In this document: positions 56,020 to 64,000 of the stretch, in pieces | Layout: every line of letters begins with the position of its first letter | Position numbering within the stretch: position 1 is the first letter of the stretch | From: Boseongicola sp. H5 | GTDB taxonomy: Bacteria > Pseudomonadota > Alphaproteobacteria > Rhodobacterales > Rhodobacteraceae | Length of the DNA stretch: 64,000 bases | Direction of reading: 5' to 3' | Assembly: GCA_020622165.1 (NCBI GenBank) | Contig: JACNMN010000002.1 | Location: forward strand, 248,001-312,000 | Translations under genes and position numbers: made by a program | Notes under the pieces: generated by a model | The model's input: only the letters and a program-made list of their open reading frames with translations | Databases searched by the model: none | Told to the model about the DNA's origin: nothing

Positions 56020-58509
56020 TCAGGACAAAAAAAGCAAGCCACGCTCTCTGGTGTAAGACAGACCCTCGCAAATCTCCCCGTCCTCCCCCACCGGGCAGAG
56101 AATGACGCTGTCGCGTTTCCACTCCGGCCAATCCGCAGTCGCCATGCGTATGGCGGGCGTGTCCTGCGCGGGCAGCGGCAGCGCGCCGAGGCGTTTCGCG
56201 GACGCCTGCACCTCGGACAGCATCCAGGCCTCCGGCCCGGCCCCACCAGCCCATGGGGTCAGGCCGCCGGTTCCGTCCGCGCGGGCCAGAACCAGCACCC
56301 GCTGTTCGGCCCCCAGGCGTGTCGGGTAAAGCGTGTCCGAGTGGCCTGCCCCGGCATTGCGGTAGCCATCCTGCCATGTCATCGCGTTCTGCCAGCCCCG
56401 ATTGGCTTCCGCATATCGGTTTCCCTCGGCCTCGGTCTCGGCCCCGGAAAACGCCTCGGGCACCGGTTCGGCCCCGGCCCCGTGCACCGCCTCGATCAGA
56501 TCCCGCAAGCCACCGGGCGCATCGATCCGCCCGTCCCGCAAAAGAACCCTTGCAGTGCGCCAGCATTCCACGAGGTCATAGACCCAGGCGCCCTTGTCCA
56601 GAACCCCTTGCAGCCAGCGATCGTCGGAAACGGCCCCCGGGTCTGGCGAAAGCACGTGCAACACCGGCTCGGGCGCGGGCCGGGTGTCGGCGGGCCGCCG
56701 GTCCATGTGCCGCCAGAGCCGCCCTGCCCGCTGGATCAGCGCGGCCATGGGGGCGAGGTCGCTGACCATCACATCGAAATCGAGGTCCAGCGAGCTTTCC
56801 ACCACCTGCGTCGCCACAAGCACCCGGCCGGCGCGGTCGGTTCCGCCTTTTCCGAAGCGCGCCAGCATCGCGGCTTCATGATGCTTGCGGTCACAAAGTG
56901 CAAGGCGGGCATGGAGAAGGTCGACCGAGACACCCCGCGCCGCCAGCGCGTCGGCGACGGAGATGGCATCGTCCACGGCGTTGCGCACCCAGACGCAGGC
57001 CGCGCCCTGCCCGGTCGCGCGGATCAGACAGTCCAGCGCGGCCTCCGCATCGCCCAGACGCCGCACGGTGACCGGCCCACGATTGGCCCGCAACGCCGGC
57101 ACCGGCTTCGTCACCGCATCCGCACCCACGATCGTCAGAGCGGGGTAATCGGGCTGCGCCACATCCGGTTTATGGCCCGCCCGGCCAAGGGCGAAGGAGT
57201 CGACAAGCCGCTGTCGCTGCGCAAGCGGCAGGGTTGCCGTCAGCAAGATCGCAGAGCCGCCCCGTCCGGCGTGAAACTCCAGCAGCCGTTGCAGTTCCTG
57301 CGCCATGTAGGGGTTCCCCATTTCGTGCACCTCGTCCACGATCAGGATCTTCGAGGCCAGCCCCCAAAGCCGCAGCGTCGCAAAGCGCGTCGGCAAGACA
57401 CCCAGCAACGCCTGGTCCACGGTCCCGACACCCACATGCGCCAGAAGCGCCTTGCGCCGGCCGTCCGCAAGCCAGGGTGCACAGGTTACCTCCCCCTCCC
57501 GCGCCGCATGGCCCACGACATCGCGAAAAGCCTCCGACAGCGCCGAACGGCCATGGGCGAGAGCGACCGAAGGGCTGTCGAACATCCGCCCCACGACAGC
57601 GCCGGCGCGGGCGAACATGGCGTCGGCCGTGGCCATCGTGGGCAGGGCGAGAAACAGGCCCGCGCCCTTGCCGGCCAAGAGCATCCGTTGCGCCAGGATC
57701 ATCGCGGCCTCGGTCTTTCCGGCGCCGGTCTCGTCCTCGATGATGGCAAGCACGGGGCCCCCGGGCAGGTCCGCCCCGGCGCAGGCGGTTTGCATCGGAC
57801 GCAGCGCGAAGTCGAACAGCGCGGCGTCCCGCGGCGCGGCGGGGTCGAGCCCGGCTTGCGCGACGGCGTGGGCCGCCCTGACCCGCGCTACCTGCATGTA
57901 TCCCTTCAGGTCAGGGCCGGGTGGACAGGGCTCAAACCAGCCGGCATTCGAGCCGATCCAATCCGCCGCGGTGGTCAGCCCGGCCAGCCACCAGCTCAGC
58001 GCCTTTGCCTCTGCCAATGTCACACCATCCAGAACCCCATCGGGCCAGAGATCGGCCACGGCGTCGATGAAGGCGGCACTGTCGTCGCGCGCCGCGGGGT
58101 CCAGCCGGCCTGCATGCATTGCCACGTCACGTGCACTGATCGACGGTGGGCGACCGTGATGTCCCGCCACAGCGGCATAGAGCGCGAACCGTGTGTGCCG
58201 GTCGCCGCCCAGTCGGGCCGCGAGCCTCTTGTCATGAAGCTGCAACAGGATCTCGGACCATTCCCAATGCCGTATCGACTGGGCCGCGCCCTGCCGCAGC
58301 ATCGCCCGAAACGACGGCGTTATCTTGCCCAGGTCGTGCAGGCACACGAGCAGCATCAGAGCCGCCGCCATCCGTTGCGGCACGCCCGCGGGCGCGATCA
58401 GCCGCTCGGCAACGGCGGCAACGTCGAGCATGTGGTAGGCCGCGGGGTGCTCCGCCCCGCCATCCCGGGCGCTCTTGCCCGGCCAATCGCTGATGAACGT
58501 TTCGCTCAC
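56020..58509 (-). CDS. cas3: CRISPR-associated helicase-nuclease Cas3
   Basis: 829 aa. The N-terminal HD nuclease has LMLLVCLHDLGKITPSF (HD at about residue 58) and AAVAGHHGRPPSI. The SF2 helicase has IEDETGAGKTEAAMILA (Walker A, near 250), ILIVDEVHEMG (DEVH, near 385), LLTATLPLAQRQRL (motif III), VVESSLDLDFDVMVSDLAPMAALIQRAGRLWR (motifs V/VI). Its C-terminal domain ends in RERGLLFLS. All catalytic motifs look intact. The order cas3-cse1-cse2-cas7-cas5-cas6e-cas1-cas2-array is canonical type I-E. About 50 aa shorter than the E. coli protein, mainly in the C-terminal part. Confidence 0.95.
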   Translation of the reverse strand: MSETFISDWPGKSARDGGAEHPAAYHMLDVAAVAERLIAPAGVPQRMAAALMLLVCLHDLGKITPSFRAMLRQGAAQSIRHWEWSEILLQLHDKRLAARLGGDRHTRFALYAAVAGHHGRPPSISARDVAMHAGRLDPAARDDSAAFIDAVADLWPDGVLDGVTLAEAKALSWWLAGLTTAADWIGSNAGWFEPCPPGPDLKGYMQVARVRAAHAVAQAGLDPAAPRDAALFDFALRPMQTACAGADLPGGPVLAIIEDETGAGKTEAAMILAQRMLLAGKGAGLFLALPTMATADAMFARAGAVVGRMFDSPSVALAHGRSALSEAFRDVVGHAAREGEVTCAPWLADGRRKALLAHVGVGTVDQALLGVLPTRFATLRLWGLASKILIVDEVHEMGNPYMAQELQRLLEFHAGRGGSAILLTATLPLAQRQRLVDSFALGRAGHKPDVAQPDYPALTIVGADAVTKPVPALRANRGPVTVRRLGDAEAALDCLIRATGQGAACVWVRNAVDDAISVADALAARGVSVDLLHARLALCDRKHHEAAMLARFGKGGTDRAGRVLVATQVVESSLDLDFDVMVSDLAPMAALIQRAGRLWRHMDRRPADTRPAPEPVLHVLSPDPGAVSDDRWLQGVLDKGAWVYDLVECWRTARVLLRDGRIDAPGGLRDLIEAVHGAGAEPVPEAFSGAETEAEGNRYAEANRGWQNAMTWQDGYRNAGAGHSDTLYPTRLGAEQRVLVLARADGTGGLTPWAGGAGPEAWMLSEVQASAKRLGALPLPAQDTPAIRMATADWPEWKRDSVILCPVGEDGEICEGLSYTRERGLLFLS

Positions 58510-59193
58510 GCAGCCTCCCCGCCATGGTCAGGAGCCGCCCGGCCCCGGTTTTCGAAACAAAACCGGCCTCCGAATACGATGTCAACGTCAGCGCCGAGCG
58601 TATTTGTCCGAGCGGCGTATCGTCCTTCCGACTGGTCCCCTAAGAAGGTCCCGACCACGGCCGATGGCAACGCTGGGCCCCGCGAGCCGGTCTCAACACA
58701 GATGTCGTTCGCTTCTGTCCGGCCGTCCCTCATTGGCGCATTCTTTCATAGCCTCGTATCGACATTACGCAGGAGGAGGCGCTGACCCATAAACTTTTCA
58801 CATGGGCAAGGGTCATTGACACAAGTCTTTCGATGTTGACCGGTTGCGTCATGGAAGAACCGATTTTCCTGATATGGCCATGCATCCACTGCCACGTTTG
58901 GCCGGGCTTCGCGCGCCTGCAAATCCACGGCCCAAGGCAGACCACTGTGATATGTGACGTGCATTCGATCTCCAATGATTTCCGTGTGACGCGGCACTAT
59001 TCTGGCAAGCACATCGTTACGCACTGCGTATCATCGCACGCCTTGCGCCAAGCCTGCTGAACCATTGAATAGGAAGGCGATTGCAGCAATCGCAAAAATG
59101 TAATCGCATTGGATTCAAAGTCTTCCAGTCATGTCCGTTTATGCCAATGACGTTGGCCGCCAAGTAAAACTTCCACATCTGCTCTCCAATCCA
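58510..59193. other. 684-bp AT-richer stretch without a firm gene
   Basis: Composition falls below the cas genes. Several short open frames exist on both strands (for example a 92-codon minus-strand frame at 58746-59024 carrying NDPCPC, reminiscent of a SEC-C motif but lacking its second half). None has a clear ribosome site plus family match. It may be a decayed gene between cas3 and the orphan 215-aa gene. The promoter of cas3 should lie at its left end. Confidence 0.45.
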
Positions 59194-59841
59194 TCAGTTG
59201 AGCGTAGAGCCTCCAACGGTTTTCACATTGTAAACGCTTCCGTCTTCCATAAAGTAGATGTTTACCCCGTAACCCGTTGTGAGACTCAACCCAAAAAGCT
59301 CATAGAGAACACTCGGCCGTTGTCTATGTAGCATTTCTTCATCCCAAGTTGCAGAAAGCCACATGCTTGGCTGTTCGCTTTCAGGAAAATAGGAACGAGT
59401 AATAAAGGGCCGCGGTCCAGAAACGTCGAAATCATGGAAATCAAGCCAGTTTTGGACAGCATCTTGAACATTGAGCGTTGACAGTATCCTAAGCAGACAA
59501 ATCTCTGCGCCTGCCCTGGGGCCAATACGGCGCCAGTCGATCGCTAGGAGATCTGGATTTTCGTTTGTTCGCTCCTCCGGAAGCAGGCAATCTCGGGCAT
59601 CAGTGTATCGGTCAATCACGGATCGATATTCCCGCCAACGGGGGTGATTTCTGTCGACAATATTGAACCCAAAGCGAAACGGATGGGTTTCTTGAGTGCT
59701 CAGTTGACTTACTGGAACGCGACAGTCATCGGGTAGGCACATCGTAACCAGGAGCGGGTCAACACTCTCCTGTGCCCAACTTGCTGCATTAGCAAATAGA
59801 AAATCTATTGCGCCAATAGCATAGACACGAGGAAACAGCAT
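59194..59841 (-). CDS. Orphan 215-aa protein, possibly secreted
   Basis: 215 aa, not recognised. The N-terminus MLFPRVYAIGAIDFLFANAA, ending ASWAQE, could be a poor signal peptide. The rest is mixed alpha/beta with many aromatics (NWLDFHDFDVSGPRPFITRSYF, YGVNIYFMEDGSVYNVKTVGG) and three to four Cys. Codon use is AT-richer than in the core genes, consistent with recent transfer. No ribosome site stands out (GTTTACAAA upstream of the ATG). It lies alone between cas3 and the XRE/RuvC-like pair. No function is proposed. Confidence 0.6.
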   Translation of the reverse strand: MLFPRVYAIGAIDFLFANAASWAQESVDPLLVTMCLPDDCRVPVSQLSTQETHPFRFGFNIVDRNHPRWREYRSVIDRYTDARDCLLPEERTNENPDLLAIDWRRIGPRAGAEICLLRILSTLNVQDAVQNWLDFHDFDVSGPRPFITRSYFPESEQPSMWLSATWDEEMLHRQRPSVLYELFGLSLTTGYGVNIYFMEDGSVYNVKTVGGSTLN

Positions 59842-60344
59842 TTTGTAAACCCTTGTTTATGGAATTTACGTTTCCAGATGCGTTTCCGAGCGTAAAGTGA
59901 AAAACAAGAGACAAGGAGAGAGTTCTACTGTGCCATAAAGGTTAGCCAGAAACACAACGGCCCGGCATAATCGTTGATATCTTGGTGTGTTGATGTGCGC
60001 TCGGTTGCACGGCACTCGAAAGACTGAGGCACTTCACCCGTCTTCGCGATGGTGTCTTCACTTGTTCCAACGGCAATCGGGCACGGCTAGCATTCAGGAC
60101 GGGGAGTTTGATACCCTGTTCGGTACGAAGGAAATAGAGAACCGTTACAACCCTACCACCCAAGCGGTATGGTTGCCGCGAAAGGGTTCCACCCTTTCGC
60201 GACATCAGCAAGTCCATGCCGGTTTGATGGTGTTTTAGCTTGCGGCGTTGCAGGTTTGCGGAACACGCAACTGACGGTACCTACCAGCATGGATTGAAGC
60301 TCCGTAAACTGGGGCTGGCTTTATCAGTTTAAGCACAAACACTT
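59842..60344. other. 503-bp stretch with a strong hairpin, no firm gene
   Basis: No protein-like frame of significant length is visible. At 60177-60201 there is a perfect 10-bp hairpin (annotated separately). The last 45 bp (TTTATCAGTTTAAGCAC...) are AT-rich and should hold the promoter of the XRE gene; no Shine-Dalgarno is seen within 12 nt of its ATG, so a leaderless or weak start is possible. Confidence 0.45.
60177..60201. repeat. Perfect 10-bp hairpin without T-tract
   Basis: CGCGAAAGGG-TTCCA-CCCTTTCGCG. Ten uninterrupted base pairs and a 5-nt loop, 144 bp upstream of the XRE gene. The absence of a following T run argues against a simple terminator. It could be a protein-binding dyad, a relic of an att or replication site, or an RNA structure. 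Confidence 0.6.
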
Positions 60345-60695
60345 ATGTCTACCGAGTTCGCACTCGATCTGAGGCTGGCCCGTCGCAAGTCCGGCCTCAC
60401 CTTGCGGGACACCGCACATTTACTCAACGTTCATCCCACCACGCTCTCCGCGCTGGAACATGGCAAGCGCCTGCCCAGTGTCGAGCAGGTCTGCCTGCTG
60501 GCGCTGATCTATGGCCGGTCGTTTCAGAGCCTTTTCAATGAAGTGACCAAAGGAGCCAAGCAGTCGCTTCAGGCACAGCTCCCGAGCCTGCCTGAGCCTG
60601 GAACCCGCTGGTTGGGCAAGATCCAGCGCGAGAAGACCCTTACCCGTCTGAGCTCCCGATTGAGCGATAGCGACGTAGCGGATGGAGGGGCTTAG
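60345..60695 (+). CDS. XRE-family HTH protein
   Basis: 116 aa. The HTH lies at residues about 7-60: LDLRLARRKSGLTLRDTAHLLNVHPTTLSALEHGKRLPSVEQVCLLALIYG, the classic Cro/C1 pattern. The C-terminus is a short basic tail without a known ligand domain. It overlaps the following RuvC-like gene by 14 bp in another frame, so the two are translated together. No Shine-Dalgarno is obvious. Likely a repressor of this small module. Confidence 0.86.
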   Translation: MSTEFALDLRLARRKSGLTLRDTAHLLNVHPTTLSALEHGKRLPSVEQVCLLALIYGRSFQSLFNEVTKGAKQSLQAQLPSLPEPGTRWLGKIQREKTLTRLSSRLSDSDVADGGA

Positions 60696-61167
60696 GGTGC
60701 TGTCTGTGGCGGTCGCCAGTGGCAAGGTGGGATACGCCCTCTTCGTCGGTCAGCGCCTCACCGATTGGGGCACCTCGCGCATCGCGGGCGTGAGTACCAG
60801 GGTCGCCAGCCGCATGATGGCGCGCTGGCTGGTCCGTTTCCAGCCGGATGTGGTCATCACCGAAAGCATTCCGACCAGTAGCCGCAAGGGACAACGCAGC
60901 CGCGAGATAACCGCTGCGATGGCCCTGGTGGCCCGCAACAAGGACGACCTGCTCGATGTCACTCTTGAGCGGGTTCAGGCCTTCCCAAACAAGTATGACG
61001 AAGCGGAAGCGCTGGCCGTCGAGTTCCCGGAACTGGAGCCGTATCTGCCGAAACGGCGGCGGCTGTGGGACACGGAGTCGCCGCGCACGATCCTGTTCGA
61101 GGCGGTGGCGCTCGCCAAGCTTCTGTTCGCAGATCCCGCTCCCGTCATGGCCCGGGCGATGGGGTAG
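60682..61167 (+). CDS. RNase H/RuvC-fold-like protein
   Basis: 161 aa, resembling small RuvC/YqgF-type nucleases in strand order. Strand 1 and turn are VLSVAVASGKVGYALFVGQRLTDWG; the strand PDVVITESIP ends in Glu61; and the helix YDEAEALAVEFPEL has Asp106/Glu107/Glu109 where RuvC has its C-terminal acidic pair. At residue 10, the place of the first catalytic Asp (IDPG in RuvC), there is Ala, so canonical cleavage is doubtful. The gene starts inside the XRE gene's last codons. It may be a DNA-binding or regulatory derivative rather than a nuclease. Confidence 0.62.
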   Translation: MEGLRVLSVAVASGKVGYALFVGQRLTDWGTSRIAGVSTRVASRMMARWLVRFQPDVVITESIPTSSRKGQRSREITAAMALVARNKDDLLDVTLERVQAFPNKYDEAEALAVEFPELEPYLPKRRRLWDTESPRTILFEAVALAKLLFADPAPVMARAMG

Positions 61168-61173
61168 CTCTTT

Positions 61174-61217
61174 ACTCTAGTGGAAAAGCCGCGACACTCT
61201 AGTGGAAAAGCCGCGAC
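61174..61217. repeat. Tandem duplication of a 22-bp unit
   Basis: Two exact head-to-tail copies of a unit that starts ACTCTAGTGG and ends AAAAGCCGCGAC (61174-61195 and 61196-61217). The second copy supplies the left arm of the terminator at 61206-61235; the first copy offers an alternative arm. Confidence 0.92.
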
Positions 61218-61235
61218 TGGACGGTTGCGGCTTTT
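61206..61235 (+). terminator. Rho-independent terminator after the RuvC-like gene
   Basis: AAAAGCCGC pairs with GCGGCTTTT (9 bp, 12-nt loop), followed by GTTTG. It starts 39 bp after the stop of the RuvC-like gene and ends the XRE/RuvC-like transcript. Confidence 0.78.
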
Positions 61236-61334
61236 GTTTGGGGCAGAGCGAGACCGCGCGTGGGAGTAAATGTGGGAGCAGGCTCCTACATTCGCGAGAT
61301 TATTGTTTTATTTAAATAGATTAAGGGGATTACC

Positions 61335-61409
61335 TGGCAGCCCGTAGGGGAATCGAACCCCTCTTTCCAGGTTGAAAACCTGGCGTCCTAACCGATAGAC
61401 GAACGGGCC
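61335..61409 (-). tRNA. tRNA-Glu(UUC)
   Basis: On the minus strand, acceptor GGCCCGT pairs with ACGGGCT (terminal G-U pair, common in these tRNA-Glu), then discriminator G and encoded CCA. The anticodon loop is TTTTCAA with anticodon UUC, stem CCAGG/CCTGG; T-arm AGGGG-TTCGATT-CCCCT. Its 3' end faces the accessory region to the left. Confidence 0.96.
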
Positions 61410-61484
61410 GCGCTTGGCGTGGGCGGTTTCTAGGCAAAGCGGTCGGGGCGCGCAAGGGGATTCTTTGCCTTTCCGCAGGCTATT

Positions 61485-63230
61485 TCACGCCACCCAGGCC
61501 GCGTCCTCCAGACGCAGCTGCACCCTCTGGCGGCCTTGCCAGTGGTTGATCTCTACCCGGCCGGCCAGATGCACCTGCCGCCCGCCATGATTTTCAAGCG
61601 CGGGGCCCAGCCCGGACTGGGCCGCGTTGAAACAGATCGCCTCCACCGATACCGGGCCGCCATCCGTGAAGCCCAGCTTCAAATGGCCGTCGCCGACCGG
61701 TTTGGTGAAGGCCACGCGCATGGTCGGAAAGACAAATCGCGGCGCGGGCGCCCCGGCGCCGAAGGGCCCTGCGGCGTCCAGCTGCTCGATCAGGTCGGGC
61801 GTGGCGCCCGCGGGCATCAGCACGCCATCCAGCCGCAGATCGGCAGGGCCGCCCTCCCCCGCCCCCTGCTTGCCCAGGAGCTCCGCCAGCCGCGTCATGG
61901 CCGGCTCAAGGGCGTCGCGGGTCAGGCTGAGACCGGCCGCCATCCGGTGCCCGCCCCCCTTGAGCAGAAATCCTTCGGCCGCGAGCCGCTGGACCGAGGC
62001 CCCCAGATCGACGCCCGAGACCGACCGGCCCGAGCCCTTGCCCTCGTCACCGTCGAAACCGATCACCACGGCGGGCCGGTTCGTGGCCTCTTTCAGCCGG
62101 CTGGCGACGATGCCGACGACACCGGGATGCCATCCGTCCGCGGCGGCCCAGACAAGCGGGCCCTCCAGCCCCCTGGTCTCGGCCTGAGCGAGTGCCGCGT
62201 CGCGCACCCGCGCCTCGATCTCGCGCCGGTCGGTGTTCAGCTCGTCCAGCCGTCTGGCCAGCTCCGCGGCCTCGCCCGGATCGCGGGTGGCCAGAAGCCG
62301 GGCACCCAGATCCGCCTGCCCGATCCGGCCGCCCGCATTCACCCGCGGGCCGAAGACGAAGCCCAGATGGTAGGATGTGGGGCCGCGATCGAGCCGCGCC
62401 ACATCGGCCAGCGCCACCAGCCCGGGCCGCGCACGCCGGGCCATGACGCTCAGCCCCTGCCGCACGAAGGCGCGGTTCACGCCGCTCAACTGCGCCACAT
62501 CGGCCACGGTGGCCAGCGCCACAAGATCGAGCATCGCCATCAGGTCGGGGCCGGTAACGCCCGCCAGCCGCTGCCGGCGGTTCATCTCGACCAGCAGCAG
62601 AAAGACAACGCCCGCCGCGCAAAGATGCCCCAGATCGCCGGTTTCGTCCTGCCGGTTCGGGTTTACCACGGCCACGCAATCCGGCAGATCCGGGCCCGCC
62701 AGATGGTGATCCAGCACCACGACATCCGCGCCGCCCGCCGCCGCGATCGGCCCGTGGCTGAGTGTGCCGCAATCGACGCAGACGATCAGATCGTGAGTTT
62801 CCGCGAGCCCCGCCATCGCCGCGTCATTGGGGCCATAGCCTTCGTCGATCCGGTCGGGGACATAAAGCGTCGCATCGTGGCCGCTTTGCCGGAGCCAGTC
62901 CAGAAGCAACGCCGCCGACGCGCCGCCATCGACATCGTAATCGGCAAAGATCGCGATCCGCTCGCGGGTTTTCAGGGCCGCCAGCAACCGGTCGGCGGCG
63001 GCACCCATATCGCGCAGGCCCATGGGGTCGGGCAGCAGGTCCCGCAGAGCGGGGGCCAGAAACCCCTCCACCGTCTCGGGCGTGACACCCCGGCGCGCCA
63101 GAACCAGCGCCACGGCGGGCGGCAGGCCGGCCTGCTGCTGAAGTGCGTCGGCCAGGCGCGCCGTCTCGGGCGGCGGCCCGACCCAGCGGCGTCCGGTCAG
63201 CGAGGTTTCGATCCCGAGAAAGGCGGTCAT
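61485..63230 (-). CDS. recJ: Single-stranded-DNA-specific exonuclease RecJ
   Basis: 581 aa. 5'-3' ssDNA exonuclease of recombination and mismatch repair. Motif I is [22 protein letters not shown], motif [17 protein letters not shown], the DHH motif [12 protein letters not shown], and the DHHA1 domain has [23 protein letters not shown] and [14 protein letters not shown] (GGGHxxAAG). The C-terminal OB-like domain is [24 protein letters not shown]. The ATG at 63230 gives the normal start; upstream sequence belongs to the overlapping isochorismatase gene (ATGA). Confidence 0.93.
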   Translation of the reverse strand: MTAFLGIETSLTGRRWVGPPPETARLADALQQQAGLPPAVALVLARRGVTPETVEGFLAPALRDLLPDPMGLRDMGAAADRLLAALKTRERIAIFADYDVDGGASAALLLDWLRQSGHDATLYVPDRIDEGYGPNDAAMAGLAETHDLIVCVDCGTLSHGPIAAAGGADVVVLDHHLAGPDLPDCVAVVNPNRQDETGDLGHLCAAGVVFLLLVEMNRRQRLAGVTGPDLMAMLDLVALATVADVAQLSGVNRAFVRQGLSVMARRARPGLVALADVARLDRGPTSYHLGFVFGPRVNAGGRIGQADLGARLLATRDPGEAAELARRLDELNTDRREIEARVRDAALAQAETRGLEGPLVWAAADGWHPGVVGIVASRLKEATNRPAVVIGFDGDEGKGSGRSVSGVDLGASVQRLAAEGFLLKGGGHRMAAGLSLTRDALEPAMTRLAELLGKQGAGEGGPADLRLDGVLMPAGATPDLIEQLDAAGPFGAGAPAPRFVFPTMRVAFTKPVGDGHLKLGFTDGGPVSVEAICFNAAQSGLGPALENHGGRQVHLAGRVEINHWQGRQRVQLRLEDAAWVA

Positions 63231-63790
63231 GGGCCTTGGGTTAGCACGGCATCCGTGGAAAGGGCAGTGGCGAACTCGCCATGCAGATGCGACAGAGCAC
63301 CGGCATGAATCGCCTCGGCGTCCAGCGTGGCCAGCCCGACGGCCCAGTCGGTCCGCGCGTTGGCTGCGAAACTGGCGCAGGCGTCGTGGGCCAGCCGCAC
63401 CCCGAAGCCCAGATTGGCCGCCATCCGCACGGTGGTCGAGACGCAATGCGGCGTGGTCAGGCCGCAGATCACCAGCCGGTCGATCCCGTGGCCCCGCAGA
63501 TGCTCCTCCAGCCCGGTGCCGATGAAGGCGCTGTTGACGGATTTCTCGAAAACCGGCTCCCCGGTCCGGGGCGCCACCTCGGTCTTGATCTCGCTGCCGG
63601 GCCCGGGGCCAAGCGGGCTGCCGGGCTCCAAGCTCACATGGCGGACATGGATAACGGGCGCCGCCGCCGCCCGCCACGCGGCGAGGAGACGCGCCGCGTT
63701 GCCTTCGGCCTCAGGGTTGTTCCGGGCACCCCAGACGGGGCTGTCGAAGCCCGCCTGAATGTCGATCAGGAGCAGCGCAGCGGCGCTCAT
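63227..63790 (-). CDS. Isochorismatase/nicotinamidase-family cysteine hydrolase
   Basis: 187 aa. Catalytic triad typical of the family: Asp9 in [11 protein letters not shown], Lys in [19 protein letters not shown], Cys in [22 protein letters not shown] (TTPHCVS). The substrate is not defined by sequence; amides or isochorismate-like ethers are typical. ATGA overlaps glpX upstream and recJ downstream, so all three are co-translated. Confidence 0.88.
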   Translation of the reverse strand: MSAAALLLIDIQAGFDSPVWGARNNPEAEGNAARLLAAWRAAAAPVIHVRHVSLEPGSPLGPGPGSEIKTEVAPRTGEPVFEKSVNSAFIGTGLEEHLRGHGIDRLVICGLTTPHCVSTTVRMAANLGFGVRLAHDACASFAANARTDWAVGLATLDAEAIHAGALSHLHGEFATALSTDAVLTQGP

Positions 63791-64000
63791 TTCACCGGGT
63801 TGCGATAGCTCATCCGCCGGACCGATCCGGTTTTCGAGCGCATCAGGATCGTCTCGGCGGTCAGATAGCCGACCTCGCGCCGGATCCCCGGCACGATGGA
63901 GCCGTCGGTGACGCCCGTGGCCGCGAAAATCACATCCTGCGTGACCATGTCGTCACGGGTATAGACCCGGTCGAGATTGGTGATCCCAGCCTTCTTCGCC
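63787..64000 (-). CDS. glpX: Fructose-1,6-bisphosphatase class II, N-terminal part beyond the window
   Basis: The last 70 residues or so are visible: [32 protein letters not shown], then [26 protein letters not shown] and the end [29 protein letters not shown] is the GlpX C-terminal signature (the phosphate-binding GVTDG). Dephosphorylates fructose-1,6-bisphosphate in gluconeogenesis. It overlaps the isochorismatase-like gene by ATGA. Confidence 0.92.
   Translation of the reverse strand, partial: AKKAGITNLDRVYTRDDMVTQDVIFAATGVTDGSIVPGIRREVGYLTAETILMRSKTGSVRRMSYRNPVK

Noticed and set aside
58746-59024. 92-codon minus-strand frame with a NDPCPC segment resembling SEC-C
   Set aside because: The second half of the SEC-C metal motif is missing, no ribosome site is seen, and the frame is short; at best a decayed gene.

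Overview
The window looks like a chromosomal segment from a GC-rich alphaproteobacterium of the Rhodobacterales (Rhodobacteraceae-type). The evidence is very high G+C, ATGA/GTGA-coupled operons, gene order typical of the group (pcm-tolC-popZ-like, glpX-recJ, lysC near ptsP), an FnrL-type box in front of ompW, and family-typical proteins. No species name can be justified from the sequence alone.

Layout. 1-9.5 kb: two minus-strand leucine-catabolism units separated by a plus-strand ompW. The first runs mccB-ASCH-mccA-GST-GST-HMG-CoA lyase (cut by the left edge). The second runs ivd-DUF1622-small secreted protein-flavodoxin-like reductase. Together ivd, mccA/B and HMG-CoA lyase cover isovaleryl-CoA to acetoacetate plus acetyl-CoA, except for the hydratase. 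9.5-29.5 kb: mostly housekeeping genes: a DegT-type aminotransferase, phosphoglycolate phosphatase, glmU-glmS (UDP-GlcNAc synthesis), a threonine dehydratase-like enzyme, lysC, a TetR/SDR/DUF1772 cassette, ptsP, a GNAT, flavin enzymes, an EEP phosphatase, mtnP with apt (methylthioadenosine and adenine salvage), LysE, a DUF2927 protein and tRNA-Leu(UAA). 29.7-34.8 kb: dabA-dabB, an energy-coupled inorganic carbon accumulation system, divergent from a LysR regulator. 34.8-40.6 kb: a small conserved protein, EF-P, a rhomboid protease, a PopZ-like protein, TolC, Pcm and tRNA-Cys.

40.6-61.3 kb is an accessory region lying between two tRNA genes whose 3' ends point inward: tRNA-Cys (+) ending at 40608 and tRNA-Glu (-) ending at 61335. 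It begins with a truncated phage-type Dam methylase and a decayed tyrosine integrase. Next comes a polyamine-type uptake and oxidation cluster: a PotABCD-like ABC transporter with an aldehyde dehydrogenase gene inside the operon, a divergent XRE-cupin regulator and a PuuB-like FAD oxidase. A complete type I-E CRISPR-Cas locus follows (cas3, cse1, cse2, cas7, cas5, cas6e, cas1, cas2, leader, array), all on the minus strand. The region ends with AT-richer DNA holding an orphan secreted-looking protein and an overlapping XRE/RuvC-fold-like gene pair. Beyond tRNA-Glu the core resumes with recJ, an isochorismatase-family hydrolase and glpX (cut by the right edge).

The least explained parts are the XRE/RuvC-like pair with its missing acidic residue, the orphan 215-aa gene, a hexanucleotide tract in the cas3-cse1 promoter gap, an inverted repeat in the CRISPR leader, and a 22-bp duplication that duplicates one arm of a terminator. 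Several well-formed operators are readable directly: triple TetR sites, a 12-bp perfect dyad at the polyamine cluster, a TetR-like site at ivd, an FNR box at ompW and a LysR dyad at dabB.
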